Origin: Tubulanus polymorphus
Lineage: Eukaryota > Nemertea > Palaeonemertea > Tubulaniformes > Tubulanidae
Length of the DNA stretch: 64,000 nt
Direction of reading: 5' to 3'
Assembly (NCBI RefSeq): GCF_964204645.1
Contig: NC_134034.1
Coordinates: 7,995,414 to 8,059,413 of the forward strand
Both the position numbers and the translations under genes were made by a program. The notes beneath the pieces are model-generated. The model saw only the letters and a program-made list of their open reading frames with translations, did no database searches and was not told where the DNA came from. Positions 1 to 12,061 of the stretch are shown here, in pieces (the first letter of the stretch is position 1; each line of letters starts with the position of its first letter).

Positions 1-1345
1 GTTCGGAGCTGTGATGATAGCGCCCTCGTTTTAGTAACACATGAAGCTCACCAAAATCAACGAAACTGTTAATCTTTAGATGAAGGATATTCTCTTAATA
101 AAAAAAGATTTGTTTGAAAATATTTGAACTAAAACTAATCATACATACGCCCGGGATTATCTTGACGAAAAAAAACGTTTGTATCGTTATGCACATAAAT
201 TTTGAACAATTCTAATTCGCATTAAAAACACCATACAGGTCGATTAATATTGCGTAGTATATAGTTGAATTCAAACACTTCATTAGCTGCGGCTTACTTG
301 CTACGATCCTGCTTGTACGTGGGACACTTCTTGTTGACCTCTGCACCTTTTTAGCGCTACTGCTTGACGCTAAGGTTAATGATGAGATGGTTACATAGTA
401 GGGTAGCAATACGCCGCAGGCTTTCTCATACAGTGTGGTTCATGTTCATGTTCAAATTTATTTCACGGAAAGCATGACAGGCTATTTACACAGGTAGAGA
501 GAAAAAACAAACAATAAAATTTAGAATTTTTAAAAAAGCACAATTAAAAAAAGAGACAAGCTTTCTGTGTAGGCCAAGTAAAGCCTTCTACAGTGCGGTT
601 AGAATAATACTACAAGGGAACGCGGACTGTCGCGTCTGTCCGGCGAATGAATATTGCTCACACGCACATATTGTCATGTCGAAGTGACCTTCTGTAGATT
701 GAGAAAAGATAGAGAATTCATTGAAATGTCAAACTTATTGCTTACCGCCACGCAGAAAGAATCTTTTTAGTTGTAAAATGTTATCTATATCTGTTCATTT
801 CTAAAACTGTCGGGTCTGATATAGTAAAATGTCTTTGTTCATGGTTGAAAAAAGTAATGTACAGGGTAGATAGGTGGCCGGCTACAACTTTTAAGCTCAG
901 CAATGAGTGGAGAGACAAGGTATCAATTTTTTAGCCTTAGATCTTAGCTTTTAATCCTGAAAATCCGGACAGAGTTTGTATGGAACTTAGAATACTTTCT
1001 CATCTCCCGATACAGCTAGATTTGATTTTAGCTTCAGCAACAAAAATATAAATATGACATCTGAGATGCTTTTGATTTAATGAAACCTTATAATTTAGTA
1101 GGTGGCTTATAATTTATAATGATTGTATGTATTTGATTTCAAAATCTTTTAGGCCTACTTAAAATGTGTTACGTTCCTTCTCTTCCTTGTATAAACATCT
1201 GTTTGTTATTTAAAATGTAATTACCTTATACTTTTATGACATGCAATTCCTTTTATGTCAAGTATAAGCTGATAGAGCACCTTACTACCAATGTATGGTC
1301 TAGTATGGTGGATATGATTAACTCCTTCAATTCACTAACTTCAAA
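1..1345. repeat. Dispersed repeat, copy A (truncated by the window start)
   Basis: This stretch closely matches 10163-11372 in the same orientation, with shared phrases such as GGAGCTGTGATGATAGCGCC, TAGGTGGCCGGCTACAACTT/TAGGTGGCCAGCTG and GGTCTAGTATGGTGGATATG. Copy A carries extra sequence around 420-600 that copy B lacks. No coding potential is visible. It is a transposable-element body or an intronic duplication; copy B lies inside a candidate inverted-repeat transposon (9612-12061), which favours the former. Confidence 0.8.
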
Positions 1346-1732
1346 AAATTCACTAATATAACTTTTCATCAAAAGTCCCGCTTTTTTTCATAATCCCTGG
1401 TTTTCATCCCTGATACCCATTACCATAGACGCCGTCTATCTGCTGAAATCGAATTTAAAACATTTTAGCGATAAATGAGTCAAATTGTTATACAAACATA
1501 TTGATTTTGCATTCATATGGGAGAGGCGGTGTTAAGGTAGGATAAGGATAATAAGCAAGTCTATAAAAACAAATTGCAACAGTCAATTGAAATATTGCCT
1601 AGTTGCAGCTGTGTGTACAATTTCGAGGTCATAGCTAAGGCAAACATTATTTCCATTTAGTATTATCAAATCCGATCATTTCTTTATCATCTTTTATCAA
1701 TTTTCATACAATTTATTGTGTATTTATTACAG

Positions 1733-1891
1733 GGTCCAACGCCAACCATTGCGACAACTCCTGCGAGCAGTTACTTATACCATCAGTCCATACAGCCTGG
1801 TTTATCTCCAGAGCAGTTAATGTATGCCCAACCACCACCCCAAGCCTACCAGCCATCAGACCTCAGCGAAGCAGCTCTCATGGATACTGAG
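1733..1891 (+). CDS. Internal coding exon, possibly boule/DAZ-like RNA-binding protein
   Basis: A 53-codon open exon follows a pyrimidine-rich tract and acceptor (TTATTACAG|GGT) and ends at a donor (ACTGAG|GTACGA). It encodes a Pro/Gln/Tyr-rich low-complexity stretch containing SSYLYHQSIQPG and PPPQAYQPSDLSEAALMDTE. Phase is 0 at both ends and agrees with the terminal exon at 28127, so I pair the two. The segment around LMDTE, with the start of the next exon, resembles the C-terminal region of Boule (BOLL), a germ-line translational regulator, but this is from memory and over low-complexity sequence. The RRM that would prove it is not in the window. Confidence 0.55.
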
Positions 1892-2482
1892 GTACGATCC
1901 TACATTTAATCTCACACCCTACTGACTAACTGAAGGTAACAATCTTAACAGTTTGATATTTCAATTTTAAATGACTTTTAAACAATTCAACATTTACCCC
2001 CGTATATAACATGGTACTGAGATTCTAAAGTGGCCATGAAATCTGATGCAGATAATCGTATGACACAGAATTAAAGAAAAAAGTTGTCTATATTCTAAAT
2101 AGGGTAATAGATAAAAACGGCGTTCACACAAGTATTTCAGTACAGTACTAAGTGTTCACATAATTAGATTATTCAAGGCTTATTTGTGACTTCAGGATGG
2201 TGCCAAAATAGTATTGGCAAGTGTGGAAAGGGATTCTGTGCTGATAACTTGATATGGCACTTGTTATGGCCTTGTACAAAACAATGAAGATGAACTTTTG
2301 GCCACTTGATTTGATACTCAAATCAATAGATAGTATAGCTAAGTGTACACAAAATTGACATTTCAAACTCGACAGTAGAGCAAGATAGCAGAAATTTGCA
2401 TAGCATGGAAATCCCATATTCATATATAAAATGACTAATGTGCAGACAACGATGTATTGTAAATAGCCATTGATATATTTTT

Positions 2483-3903
2483 AGCCCACTTGGGACTTTA
2501 GTCCCAGCGGGCTATTGCGTTCACTTTTCGTCCGTCGTCCGTCCGTTCGTCCGTCCATAGACGGAATCCAGTTATTTTGGGAAGTTTTGAAGACGCTTCA
2601 AGTTAATGTCTTGATATTTGGTTTATAAATGTATCTACACTAGACACATCTTCAGCCCAAAAACTGGCCCTGTCAGATTCAAGATGGCTGACTGGCAGCC
2701 ATTATTGTTCGCCAAAATCAACACTTTTTACACATTTTCAAAGTTTTCGAGGGAAATTTTGAAGACGCTTTGATCAATTACCTTGATCTTTCGTTTATAT
2801 TTGAATCTACCAAGGGCCCATCAGCATAAGAAAAATTGGGTCGATCTGACTCAAGATGGCCGTCCTATGACCTTTTAGTGCCCAAAAATGTCGATTTTTG
2901 CCAGATTTCTAGGTCCTGTAGCTTCCTACTGGTTTGCCATTTCTCATTGCAATTTGTGATGGGTATTCTTTGGAAAGGGATGTTTTATACCTGAGACAGG
3001 TATTTTTGATCAGCCAATAATGACGCAATTGGCGGCCATCTTAGTGACATCAGTACTCATTCGTAGGTGGGAAAAAGTTTTTCCACATTAAATTGATACC
3101 TTAGCATATTGTGTTACTAAATTCGATTACAAAGTTGTAGCCCATAACGTGTTCTATAATTTTGGTGAGTTTCAAGGCCATTGGTTTTTGTATGTGGCCA
3201 CCAAGGGGCGTTGAATAATACAATAACCTAGTATTTCTATATTATATTTGTACCTATGCATATTTTGTTACCACAATCAATTGCAAAGTTGAAGCTCATG
3301 ACATCTTCCATGATTTTGGTGAGTTTTAAGGACATTAGTTATTCTATTTGGTCACCAGGGGGCATTGAATAGTAGAATAACTTTGTATTTCCTTATTAGA
3401 TTGGTACCTAGGCATATTTTGTTACCATGATCAATTGCAAAGTTGTAGTTCATGACATCGTCTTTGATTGTGGTGAGTTTTTAATAACATTAGTTGTTCC
3501 ATATAGTCACCAGGGGGAGTTGAATAGTAGAATAGCTTACTATTTCCTTATTAGGTTGGTACCTAGGCATATTTTGTTACCATGATCAATTGCAAAGTTG
3601 TATTTCATGACATGTACTACGATTGTGGTGAGTTTTAAGGGCATTGGGTTTTGCATATGGTCACCAGGGGGCGTTGAATAGTGGAATAACTTAGTATTTC
3701 CATATTTAATTGGTAACGAGGCATATTTTGTTATCACAATCAATTACAAAACTATAGCTGCTGACATATTCTATGATTTTGGTGGGTTTCAAGGTCATTG
3801 GTTTTGTATATGGTCACTTGGGGGCGTTATGTATTGAAATTGTTAGATTGTTGAGCATTTGAAACCACTTCCCAAGTGGGCATGGTGTCCCTGGACCCCT
3901 AGT
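2483..3903. mobile_element. Non-autonomous transposon, Helitron-like candidate
   Basis: The block opens with AGCCCACTTGGGACTTTAGT, followed by a (TCCGTCCG)-rich tract. It closes with CCACTTCCCAAGTGGGC, a short hairpin, about 20 bases before a CTAG|T end. The interior holds a five-unit satellite (see 3104-3870). A 3' hairpin before CTRR and no obvious target duplication suggest a Helitron-type element. The short matching ends could equally be terminal inverted repeats. A second fragment of the family is at 36010-36125. No protein is encoded. Confidence 0.45.
3104..3870. repeat. Five-unit tandem repeat, period 154-155 bp
   Basis: The landmark GCATATTTTGTTACC (first unit variant) recurs at 3104, 3258, 3412, 3567 and 3721, spacing 154, 154, 155 and 154. 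Each unit also carries TGGTGAGTTT and CACCAGGGGGCGTTGAATAG variants. Units are diverged, so the array is old. It lies wholly inside the transposon at 2483-3903. Confidence 0.9.
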
Positions 3904-6034
3904 TGTAATGACCGCTACTTTAGCTCAGAATCTTGTGTGAACGCCACTACAAATGATTTGGAATCGTCTTCAATTAAAGACACTTGGTGACTAACTACTG
4001 TCTCCAATGGAATACCGGCTAGGCTACTGAGGGAAGCGAGGATTCAGTGATTATCCGTTAGGATCGCTAGTGGCACTTGGTTACTTTGCTTCAATTTCTT
4101 GTACATTTCAATTGAATTCCAATTACTAAATCAATTTTCAGTGAAATCAATACCATACACTGAATGAGCAAGGGAATCTTATATCTATTCGATGACTCAT
4201 TTGATAATTATCGGATTTTGAAGCCAAAGAAATCAAGTTCAAACTTCATTAAAAATGAACTGATTTTCACCGCGAATAACCCATACACGGTCTCTACCTG
4301 GGCAAGCGGTCCTTCGAGAGCTGCACCTACTATTGTATGTTTTTATCGATGTGGAGGTCTGTTCCACTACTGAAAAAGCACCACCAGTCACTAATCATAT
4401 ACACAGGATTCAACCATGATTTAGAAAATTCCAATATTTTGGGAAAACATGAATTGATGTTTGGATAATTTGAACAAGAGGGTTTGTCTCACACTAAACA
4501 TGGAGGTAATAGGGTTGCCACAAAATGTTCAGCATGGTATGTTTCAACGTGTAAAAATGGTAGTAAGAATGGATGAAAATTGAATCAAATCCCAAAACAT
4601 CTATGCCAATAAGTGCAAGTGATTTTGATGTGGTTCTTTCCAAATATTCAGACCTTGAAAATAGGAATAATTTTTGGAACTTTAGAACACTTACTCATTA
4701 AATTCATTTGATAATCAAAGCTAGAATTTACAGTGCCCAACACTATCCTCTTAATTCCACTGATTTGAAATGCACAAGGTTAGTGTATGTTTTTTTTAAA
4801 TCTGCATTTTGTAATAATCACAAATTGTTCTCCATGAATTTGGCTATACTCATGATACTTATGATATTGAATTTACTTATTGAAATAAAGAACAATAGAT
4901 AAAAGTTAAGTTTTATTTGGCGGTCAAAACATGCTCTTCTTTCCTCAGTTAGAGACCGAGGGGTGTTCAATTGTGAAGATTTATAAATTGAAAGATATTT
5001 AAGTAAATCTTTGCTTGCATTCTTCCAGATATCATTCTCTTAAGATCAACACTGGTGCGAGACTTTCTGAAACATTGTATACCTTTGTGAATTTCAGTGC
5101 TATAAACAACGCAGGTAACAGAGGCAGGTAGCATTGTTGGCCTCTGTTGTTGTAATTGGAAACATAGAACATAAAACAATCACCACTTCCTCACCCGAAA
5201 TCTGTGGCGGGTAAATACTCTACAGTCAGTCAGTCAGTCACTGTTAAATTCAAAAGTGTTTTGTTTTCTTTTACGTTTATGACCAATATTTCTCCTTTTC
5301 CGTAATAAAATGCATGCTGTTCTTGTTATACACATTTCTGTCTGACAAAGTAGAGGAAACAGTGTGTTACTATTTTTATGAATGATTTTTGTATAATACA
5401 ATTAACCATAGATTTGATTTATGAATTAAAATTATTTTAGAGTTGCAATTTTTCAATTTAATTGTAATATGATTAATGTTATATCACAAACAATGCACGC
5501 AGACACCACCAGTTAGTATCATATGAATTTTTTGGATTTTAAGCAAGATAAAAGTATGTCCTTGAATAGTTGCTATTTTCATGCCATCTGTATTGATAGT
5601 CTTAGTATATATAGCTTTAATGATAGAGTATTACTCGAGAGCGGGAATATGTGGAAGAACCTTCCTCGAAAATGCAGGCATGGGAATCATTGGCCTCCTG
5701 TGGCTGATTTTAGTTCATTCCTGATTCATTCCTAGATACAAATTTGCAAAATATGGATCTGTTAGTGTAAGTTTGATCGTCAGACTCGCTTGTGCACCAC
5801 AAATGTATAGTTCTCTTGTTTACACTTAACGTTTATCAGCGAATGAGCTAGCAGTGTTAGGTGATCATTTTTAGAATGGTTCTGGACTTATTATTACTTA
5901 ACATAGAAAATTCATAAATGACAGGATACCTCTCAATTCCAACCTTGTTCAGGTTTTTAGTAACATTAGTATTTTGTTTGAGATAGATTTCTGGTTATCT
6001 TGGGCAGCTAAATTACAAAATGCTGCAAAATTCC
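3904..6034. other. AT-rich intronic sequence, nothing recognised
   Basis: No open frame with protein-like composition and no recognised transposon ends were seen. A short (CAGT)n run sits near 5222-5240. The short ORFs here are unsupported. Confidence 0.5.
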
Positions 6035-6360
6035 CTAGGCCGAGCTTATTACTATTCAAATGGAGCAAATTTAAATGACATTGTTTCCAGAGGAAAGGTC
6101 CTTTCACTCTGCAACTGATCATATATTTATATACAAATCATTCATTTTGAAAAATTTACATGAGTTTTTTCGCGAAAATCTGAACGCAAAAATATCAGTT
6201 TTAAAAAGGCAATCAGTAAGCAATTTCTCCTCTATGATTGGCTTAGCCGCAGAAATCAGCAGGTGTTCACGTGAACCAACGGTTTCATCTACTGTTTTAC
6301 TTCTGGGTTTTATATTAAGATTAATATTGTATTTCAAAGATCAATTTCTGTGAAATCGTA
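6035..6360. repeat. Dispersed repeat family, copy 1
   Basis: GAGCTTATTACTATTCAAAT GGAGCAAAT and CTTTCACTCTGCAACTGA recur in diverged form at 12650-12890 and 18725-18830 (the latter with TATTACTATACAAATGGAGC). It is an old interspersed element. The 92- and 72-residue frames across it are repeat shadows. Confidence 0.55.
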
Positions 6361-6608
6361 AGTTGATTTGGGTTTTGGGAGGGATATTTTTATGTCGGAA
6401 AAAATAGCTTTTTCTCAAATTCGATGGATAACCTTGATTAGCCATGTACTCCCAAATTTTATTCTTAAAAAACCAAATCCAATGCAATATTATTTTATTT
6501 AACAAACATCAAATCAAATTTAATTCTATTCCGCATTTAAATCGATAAGTCCATGGGAAAAGATAGATTTCAGGAATTTGTCCCTGCCATCTCTATCTGT
6601 GCTACTTA

Positions 6609-7014
6609 TGTAACAGGAAGAAACATCTGTCCTTCCCGAGACTCTCGATGCCTGGCGTCCAAGGCAGATGCTCTACCGCTGAGCCAGAAGGAATATTCCC
6701 GCTAGCTGAGCTAGTAGAAGCGCTTTTATACACCCTGTCACACTCACCCCCTTCTTGGAAAGACACGTCGTCGTGTTGTGATTCACTTAGGTGATTGACA
6801 TTACCACTCATGACGACTGTGGGACGACATGAACTTGGACCCAGGGATATCACAGAGACGGACGAGCCCCCAAATGTAACAGGAAGAAACATCTGTCCTT
6901 CCCGAGATTCGAACTCTTGATGCCTGGCGTCCAAGGCAGACGCTCTACCGCTGAGCCAAAGGAAATATTCCCGCTAGCTGAGCTAGTAAGGACGCTTTTA
7001 TACACCCTGTCACA
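6609..7014 (-). mobile_element. TRIM-type miniature LTR retrotransposon with tRNA-like LTR
   Basis: Two direct repeats (6609-6742 and 6876-7014) read TGTGACAGG...CTGTTACA on the minus strand, i.e. LTRs with TGT...ACA ends. Only about 133 bp lies between them and no protein is encoded. Two bases after the 5' LTR (6876-7014) comes TGGGGGCTCGTCC, a primer-binding site complementary to tRNA-Pro. Just before the 3' LTR is a purine tract (AAGAAGGGGGTGAG). The element is flanked by CTTA on both sides (6605-6608, 7015-7018), a 4-bp target duplication. These are the hallmarks of a terminal-repeat retrotransposon in miniature. The LTR also carries tRNA-like Pol III boxes (next entry). Confidence 0.88.
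6906..7002 (-). promoter_or_regulatory. TATA box plus tRNA-like A and B boxes inside the TRIM 5' LTR
   Basis: On the minus strand the LTR reads GGTGTATAAAAGCG (TATA at 6996-7002), then TGGCTCAGCGGTAGAGCG (6941-6957, fits the Pol III A box), then AGTTCGAATC (6906-6915, B box core). A GCGTC/GACGC stem sits where the anticodon stem would be, but loop position 33 is G, not T, so it is tRNA-like rather than a tRNA gene. The 3' LTR copy has lost eight bases across the B box. Confidence 0.75.
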
Positions 7015-7546
7015 CTTATGAAACATGATTATGTAAATTATATTGAGGGGGGAGAGTATTTTGACAAATATAACCTTCTGATTGCATCACTTGCCATTTA
7101 TGAAAAGCTGACGCCTTGGGGCTCTTGTTTGTAGGTCTTTTTCTGATGTTTATAGGTTTTGATTCCATTCCCCCCTTAACCTAATAACGATAGCAAATAG
7201 TTACACCATTATCATGCCCATAATTGCATAGTTTTGTCATAGGTCTAGAACACAATTATTTCATTTGGCCCTGATACAGAGAAAGTTTTCATGATCGTTC
7301 AGGCCTCAAGTAGATAGTTGTAATGATTTTGGTTGATTTTGATCCTGTATTAACATGACACTATTTTTCAGTTAAATCTACCAACTTGATTAAGATTTAC
7401 TGTAAAAGTATGAGACATTTCTAATTGCTAATGGACTATTGATATAATGGTCCAAAAAGTTATTTCATTGTACTTTTGCTCATTAGTTATGTGGTCGATG
7501 AGAAAGGGCTCAGCAATCCCGTAGTGATACATACCCACTTACATTA
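7015..7546. other. Intronic sequence, nothing recognised
   Basis: Low-complexity AT-rich DNA without repeats or frames that I can support. Confidence 0.5.
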
Positions 7547-8186
7547 GCAGGGATGAAAATCTTACACGGAAATCCGCGGTTGGAAATCTATTTTTATCAT
7601 TCTTGTGATTCGTGTAAATCCGTTGAGAAAATGTGGGGTACCTGGGTGTGGAGTTTTGAGGAAAAGTTGTTAGTTGAGATCATAGCACACCTACGATCGT
7701 CGTAGGTGCTAAGATCACTAAATCTCTCATATATAAAGCCACCTGTCAGTGCGAGTTGCAAGAAATCAATAATTGTATATAATAGTGCTGGCAGCAAATT
7801 TATAATTAGAATTTACGGTTGGGTTCAACACAGAATACATGTGATCAATAAAATTAGTTATTGTTTCAATCCATGCACTTTGAGGGAATTACTATAATAA
7901 TATCCAAAACATGCAACTTCGGATTCAAACCTAACTGGTATCACTATATATATCTAAGATTTGGATATTGTCGGAGCCATCTTTTTCATTGACATAAAAA
8001 ACAAATGATCGACCGCGTGTGGCAGCAGTCTTATTTGTTGTCATTAGTCAATGCTGGAAAATGGGCCTCAGATACGCAAAAACCCCTTGAAATTTTGAAA
8101 TTTTCATGGGGGAGGGCCCGGGGCGTCGCACCTTCAGTTTCTTTTTTGATTTCCGTTTTTCAAACTACTCCGTTTTCATCCCTGTA
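7547..8186. mobile_element. MITE candidate with CAGGGATGAAAA ends
   Basis: The left end is CAGGGATGAAAATCTTAC and the right end is GTTTTCATCCCTG, giving a 12-13-bp inverted terminal repeat of the hAT style (CAGGG). The same end appears at 8374 (CAGGGATGAAAATCTTCC) and, inverted, near 1399. I could not find a clear 8-bp target duplication, so the borders are provisional. Confidence 0.4.
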
Positions 8187-8373
8187 AGCAGAAGGAATGA
8201 AATTAATAGACCAGCCTATTCCAGATCAAGAAAGAATCCCTTTATTCCACCCAAGAACATCCTCCCCCGGCAGGGATTCAAACCTGATAGCATCGAGACT
8301 TGCCACGGTACGAAACCCTGCCACACTAGACCATGTGTGCAACTGCACGGGCGGCTTAGATGATGTCATTATT
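8187..8373 (-). mobile_element. tRNA-derived SINE (copy 1)
   Basis: On the minus strand, TGGTCTAGTGTGGCAGGG (A-box-like) is followed about 45 bases later by GGTTTGAATCCC (B box). The flank AAGCCGCCCGTGCAGTTGC and a GATGACATCATCTAAG-type leader are shared with the copy at 16340. The three copies in this intron define one SINE family. Confidence 0.65.
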
Positions 8374-8733
8374 ACAGGGATGAAAATCTTCCGACCATAG
8401 ACGGATTGCCAACCTTTTCTAAAATTTTCTTTATTCCTGAGATCAGTTCAAATCGCCTCAATCGCGCCTGTCACATTGGAGCCCTCTGTAGTTAGGAGTG
8501 CTCCTTAAGACGGTTTTTGGAGGTAGTTAGCACAACTGTGGAGTCGGAGAAACCAATATGGTTTATATGAGACCATCATGGTCTCATTCAAAAAGTGACT
8601 CTTAATTCAGGCCCTATTAACATTTTGACCAAAAGAAAGTGAGTTTTTTGGCTAAATATTACTGATTTTTATTCCCACTAAAGATTCTTTTTTTTAAAGA
8701 CATTTTCCGACTTTTTCAATATGGGCCGTTTTA

Positions 8734-8791
8734 ATGTTATTATAATAACATAATATTATGTTATTATAATAACATAATATTATGTTATTAT
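8734..8791. repeat. Tandem of a self-complementary 24-bp unit
   Basis: Units of 24 bp start with ATG at 8734, 8758 and 8782 (2.4 copies). The core TGTTATTATAATAACA and the junction CATAATATTATG are each perfect palindromes, so the array could extrude as cruciforms. No coding potential. Confidence 0.9.
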
Positions 8792-8879
8792 CAGATATCC
8801 TGTTTTATTTTAGCCTGGTTTTTCCCATTTATAGTTCCCTTGAAATACTACCAGCTATTTGTTGGTGCCGCAAGTTTTC

Positions 8880-9005
8880 ATGTGGTAAACCTGCACATGT
8901 ACCTGCGCACCCAGTCTAGTGTGGCTGGGGTTGGTGCCGTGGCTGAGTGTAGCGATACCGTCGGGTTAAAATCCCTGCCAAGGGAGGATAGCTAAGTCAG
9001 GCGTG
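8880..9005 (+). mobile_element. tRNA-derived SINE (copy 2)
   Basis: GCGCACCCAGTCTAGTGTGG (A-box region) is followed by GTCGGGTTAAAATCCCTGCC (B-box region). It is the same family as the copies at 8187-8373 and 16340-16480, in plus orientation and with a damaged B box. Confidence 0.6.
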
Positions 9006-9056
9006 GTGACATTCTATTTTTCTCAGCATGTGCGATGCGCTTTTCTCTCATTGGTG

Positions 9057-9490
9057 CTCTACACACTTCAAATTACATGTGATTTCTTTTAAACTTGGTA
9101 TGTGTAATGAAGTCAGTCTATGGATGAAACCTTTTGAAATTAGCTTTCTTGCTCTTCCAATGGTGAATATGGCCACTACGGCGGACATCTTGAATCACTT
9201 GTAAGCACTCTACATACGCCAAATAATGTGCGATTTCTTTTAAGCTCGCTATGTGTAATGAAGTCGGTCCATGGATGAAACTTATCGATAATGAGCTTTC
9301 TCGCTCTTCCAATATGGCCGCTATGGCGGACATCTTGAATTTTTTGTTAATGCTCTACACACGTCAAATAATGTGTGCGGTCTTTTAAAATTGGTATGAG
9401 TAATGTGGTAGGTCCATGGATGAAAACTGTCAAAAATTCCCATTCAGCCAATATGGCCACAATGTACGGACATTTTGAATCTCTTGTTCC
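9057..9490. repeat. Three-unit tandem repeat, about 150 bp
   Basis: CTCTACACAC-type starts lie at 9057, 9208 and 9353. Each unit also carries TATGTGTAATGAAGTC and GGATGAAAC plus AATATGGCC..GGCGGACAT variants. The units are diverged and non-coding; the 71-residue minus-strand frame here is a by-product. Confidence 0.85.
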
Positions 9491-9611
9491 TGTTGACACA
9501 TGTAGAATTGATTACGGTTAAGTAACATGAATCAGTTCATACATTATCTTATAAAATAGAGATATTTATGGTGGTGGCTAGGTCAACCTTCTTCCGTCTT
9601 AAGTGATATGC

Positions 9612-12061
9612 ATACATGCCAACCCGTACGATTAGTCCGTATTCGTTTTTATTATTTGTTTTTTTTTCATTAAAAATGATTGTCGGTACAGCAATACGGT
9701 CAATGATGATAAAGTACGTTTTTTAGATTCAGCGCCGCTGAATCTAGTAGTATTAAACGGAGTGTTGAATTTGTGTTGACCGCTATCTCCTCCGAGTGTG
9801 AAATGATTCACGGGCTAAGGTTTGCATTAAGTTGGCTGTTATAATGGCAGCTAAGTGGCGACTGCTTTTGAAGGCTATTGATGAAGCCTAAATTGGGTAA
9901 ATTGGCAATTTGATACCGTTTTTGGGGGTTTTTAACGATGTAGTGTGACATCATCTTGATCTACTAACGTAAACACGACGAGCAGAATTGTACAACATTT
10001 GCTGTCGAATTTACAAGTAGGCTTTTTATATATTACTGATACAACTTATAAAATTCTTCAATAAGAAAACTACAAATGAATAAGATAAAATTGACGAGGA
10101 TTTTTCATTTACTGTGCTGAAAATTGCATGTCAATGCACGGCGTAGTTTGGAGTATTTACTGCGGAGCTGTGATGATAGCGCCCTCATTTTAGTAACACG
10201 TGACGCTTACCAAAATCAACGAAGCCGTTAATCTTTAGATAAACAATATTCTCTTAATAAAAATTTGTTTGTAAATACTCAAACTAAAATTGATTATGCA
10301 TACGCCCAGTTTTATCTCGACAGAAAAAAAATGTTTGTATCGATATGCAGATGAACTTTAAACAATTCTAATTTTCATTTCATTTCAAAAAACACCATAC
10401 AGGCAGCCAATATTGTGTAGTATGTAGTTGAATTCGAGCCCTACTAACCACAGCTCACTCGCTATGGTCCTGCCGATGCGTGGGATACGTCTTGTTGACC
10501 TCTGCTTCTCTTTTGCGCTACTGCATTTGATACCAAGGTCTATAATGAGATGGTTATGTGGAAGTGTCGCCGCGATCCGTGCGCGTTCTCATGCGGCGTT
10601 ATTTAAAACTGCATAGCCGTTTGAACGATACTACGAGAGAATGTGAATTGTTGCTTTTGTTCGAAGAATTAAAATCGCTCTCACGTACATATTGTTCATG
10701 TCGAACTGATCTATAGTTAGAGAATAGATAGAGAATTCATTAGAATGTTGAACTTGTTGCTAACCCGACCACACAGAAAGAATCTTTTTAGTTGTAAAAT
10801 GTTATTAACTCTATCGGTCCATTTCTAAAACTCTGATATAGTAAAATATCATTGATCTGATGGTTTAAGAAAGGAACGTACAGGGTAGATAGGTGGCCAG
10901 CTGTGTCAACTTTTAAGGTCAGCAATAATTGAAGAGACAAGGTATCAATTTTTTAGCCTTAGGTCTTGGCTTTGAATCCTGAAAAGCGGACAGTTCGTAT
11001 GGAACTTAGTACTTTCTCATCTCCCGATAGACCTACAGCTAGATTTGATTTCAGCTTCAGCAACATAAATATAAATAGGCCTATGACATCTGAGATGCTT
11101 TTGATTTAACGAAACCTTATAATTTATTAGGAGGCTTATAATTTATAATGATTATATGTATTTCATTTCAAGATCTATAAGGCCTACTTAAAATGTGTTA
11201 CGTTCCTTCTCTTCCTTGTATAAACAACTGTTTGTCATTTAAAATCTAATTACCTTATACTGTTATAACATGCAATTGTATGTCAAGTATAAGCTGATAG
11301 AGCACCTTACTAAACCAATATATGGTCTAGTATGGTGGATATGATAAACTCCTTCGATTCACTAACTTCTGCGCTGAATCTAACAGTGCCCATGGGCACC
11401 TTGTCTCATTAAATCAGCAAAATACATATTTTTCACCAAAGAATCTCTGGAAATTTAAAAACTACGTGTACGATTTTTTATTCATGAATACGATAGCTAG
11501 ATTTATTGATGATATTTTGGTTGCATTTGACTAATATCGGCCGAGGTTTGAGAAAAATTGCATTGCGTTCAAATCAAAATTTACTGTTGGTGAAGTCATG
11601 TTCGTAGTCCCTATTTGAACATGTCCAATCCATTAGTTCCATGCAGCTTTGATGGCGCTTTTTAAGATTGTGAAAGTAAAAATTATGTGAATTTAACTTA
11701 AATATGTCAAGAAACCACAAGGGTGGGGATTCAGACATGCAGTTCCACTAAAGATCTGTGTGTTAAGAGTCATAAAGGCGATTACAGCCAGCTATTTCCG
11801 CATGTTTATTCATTTTCAAAAAAGGATGCCAACCCTAACCCTAGCTGTCCAGACCATTCTACTCTTTTTACGAAATGCTACTGATCTAATGAACTGAGTA
11901 CTGATGATTCTTAAGGTAAAAATAAGAAAATACTGACTGAGATATTAGAATACTAAAATGTTGCTTAAGAAAATGTTACTGAAAAGGGGTATAAAATACT
12001 GAAAAAAACGGAACTTTCAACCAAAAATACTGAATGTGGTAATCCCAATGTTGGCATGTAT
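9612..12061. mobile_element. Inverted-repeat transposon candidate carrying repeat copy B
   Basis: The ends are ATACATGCCAAC (9612-9623) and GTTGGCATGTAT (12050-12061), a 12-bp perfect inverted pair. A second element with related ends (ACCTGCCAAC...GTTGGCAGGT) lies at 34259-35008. The interior contains the dispersed repeat 10163-11372 and a perfect 21-bp palindrome AGATTCAGCG-C-CGCTGAATCT near 9725. No transposase is visible, so it is non-autonomous, and the ends could be coincidental. Confidence 0.4.
10163..11372. repeat. Dispersed repeat, copy B
   Basis: Same sequence family as 1-1345, co-linear through GGAGCTGTGATGATAGCGCC to GTCTAGTATGGTGGATATGA, with small indels throughout. Non-coding. 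Confidence 0.8.

Noticed and set aside
6925-6957. A tRNA gene on the minus strand
   Set aside because: A and B boxes are present, but no closed acceptor stem exists, loop position 33 is G and the sequence lies inside a TRIM LTR that is present twice.
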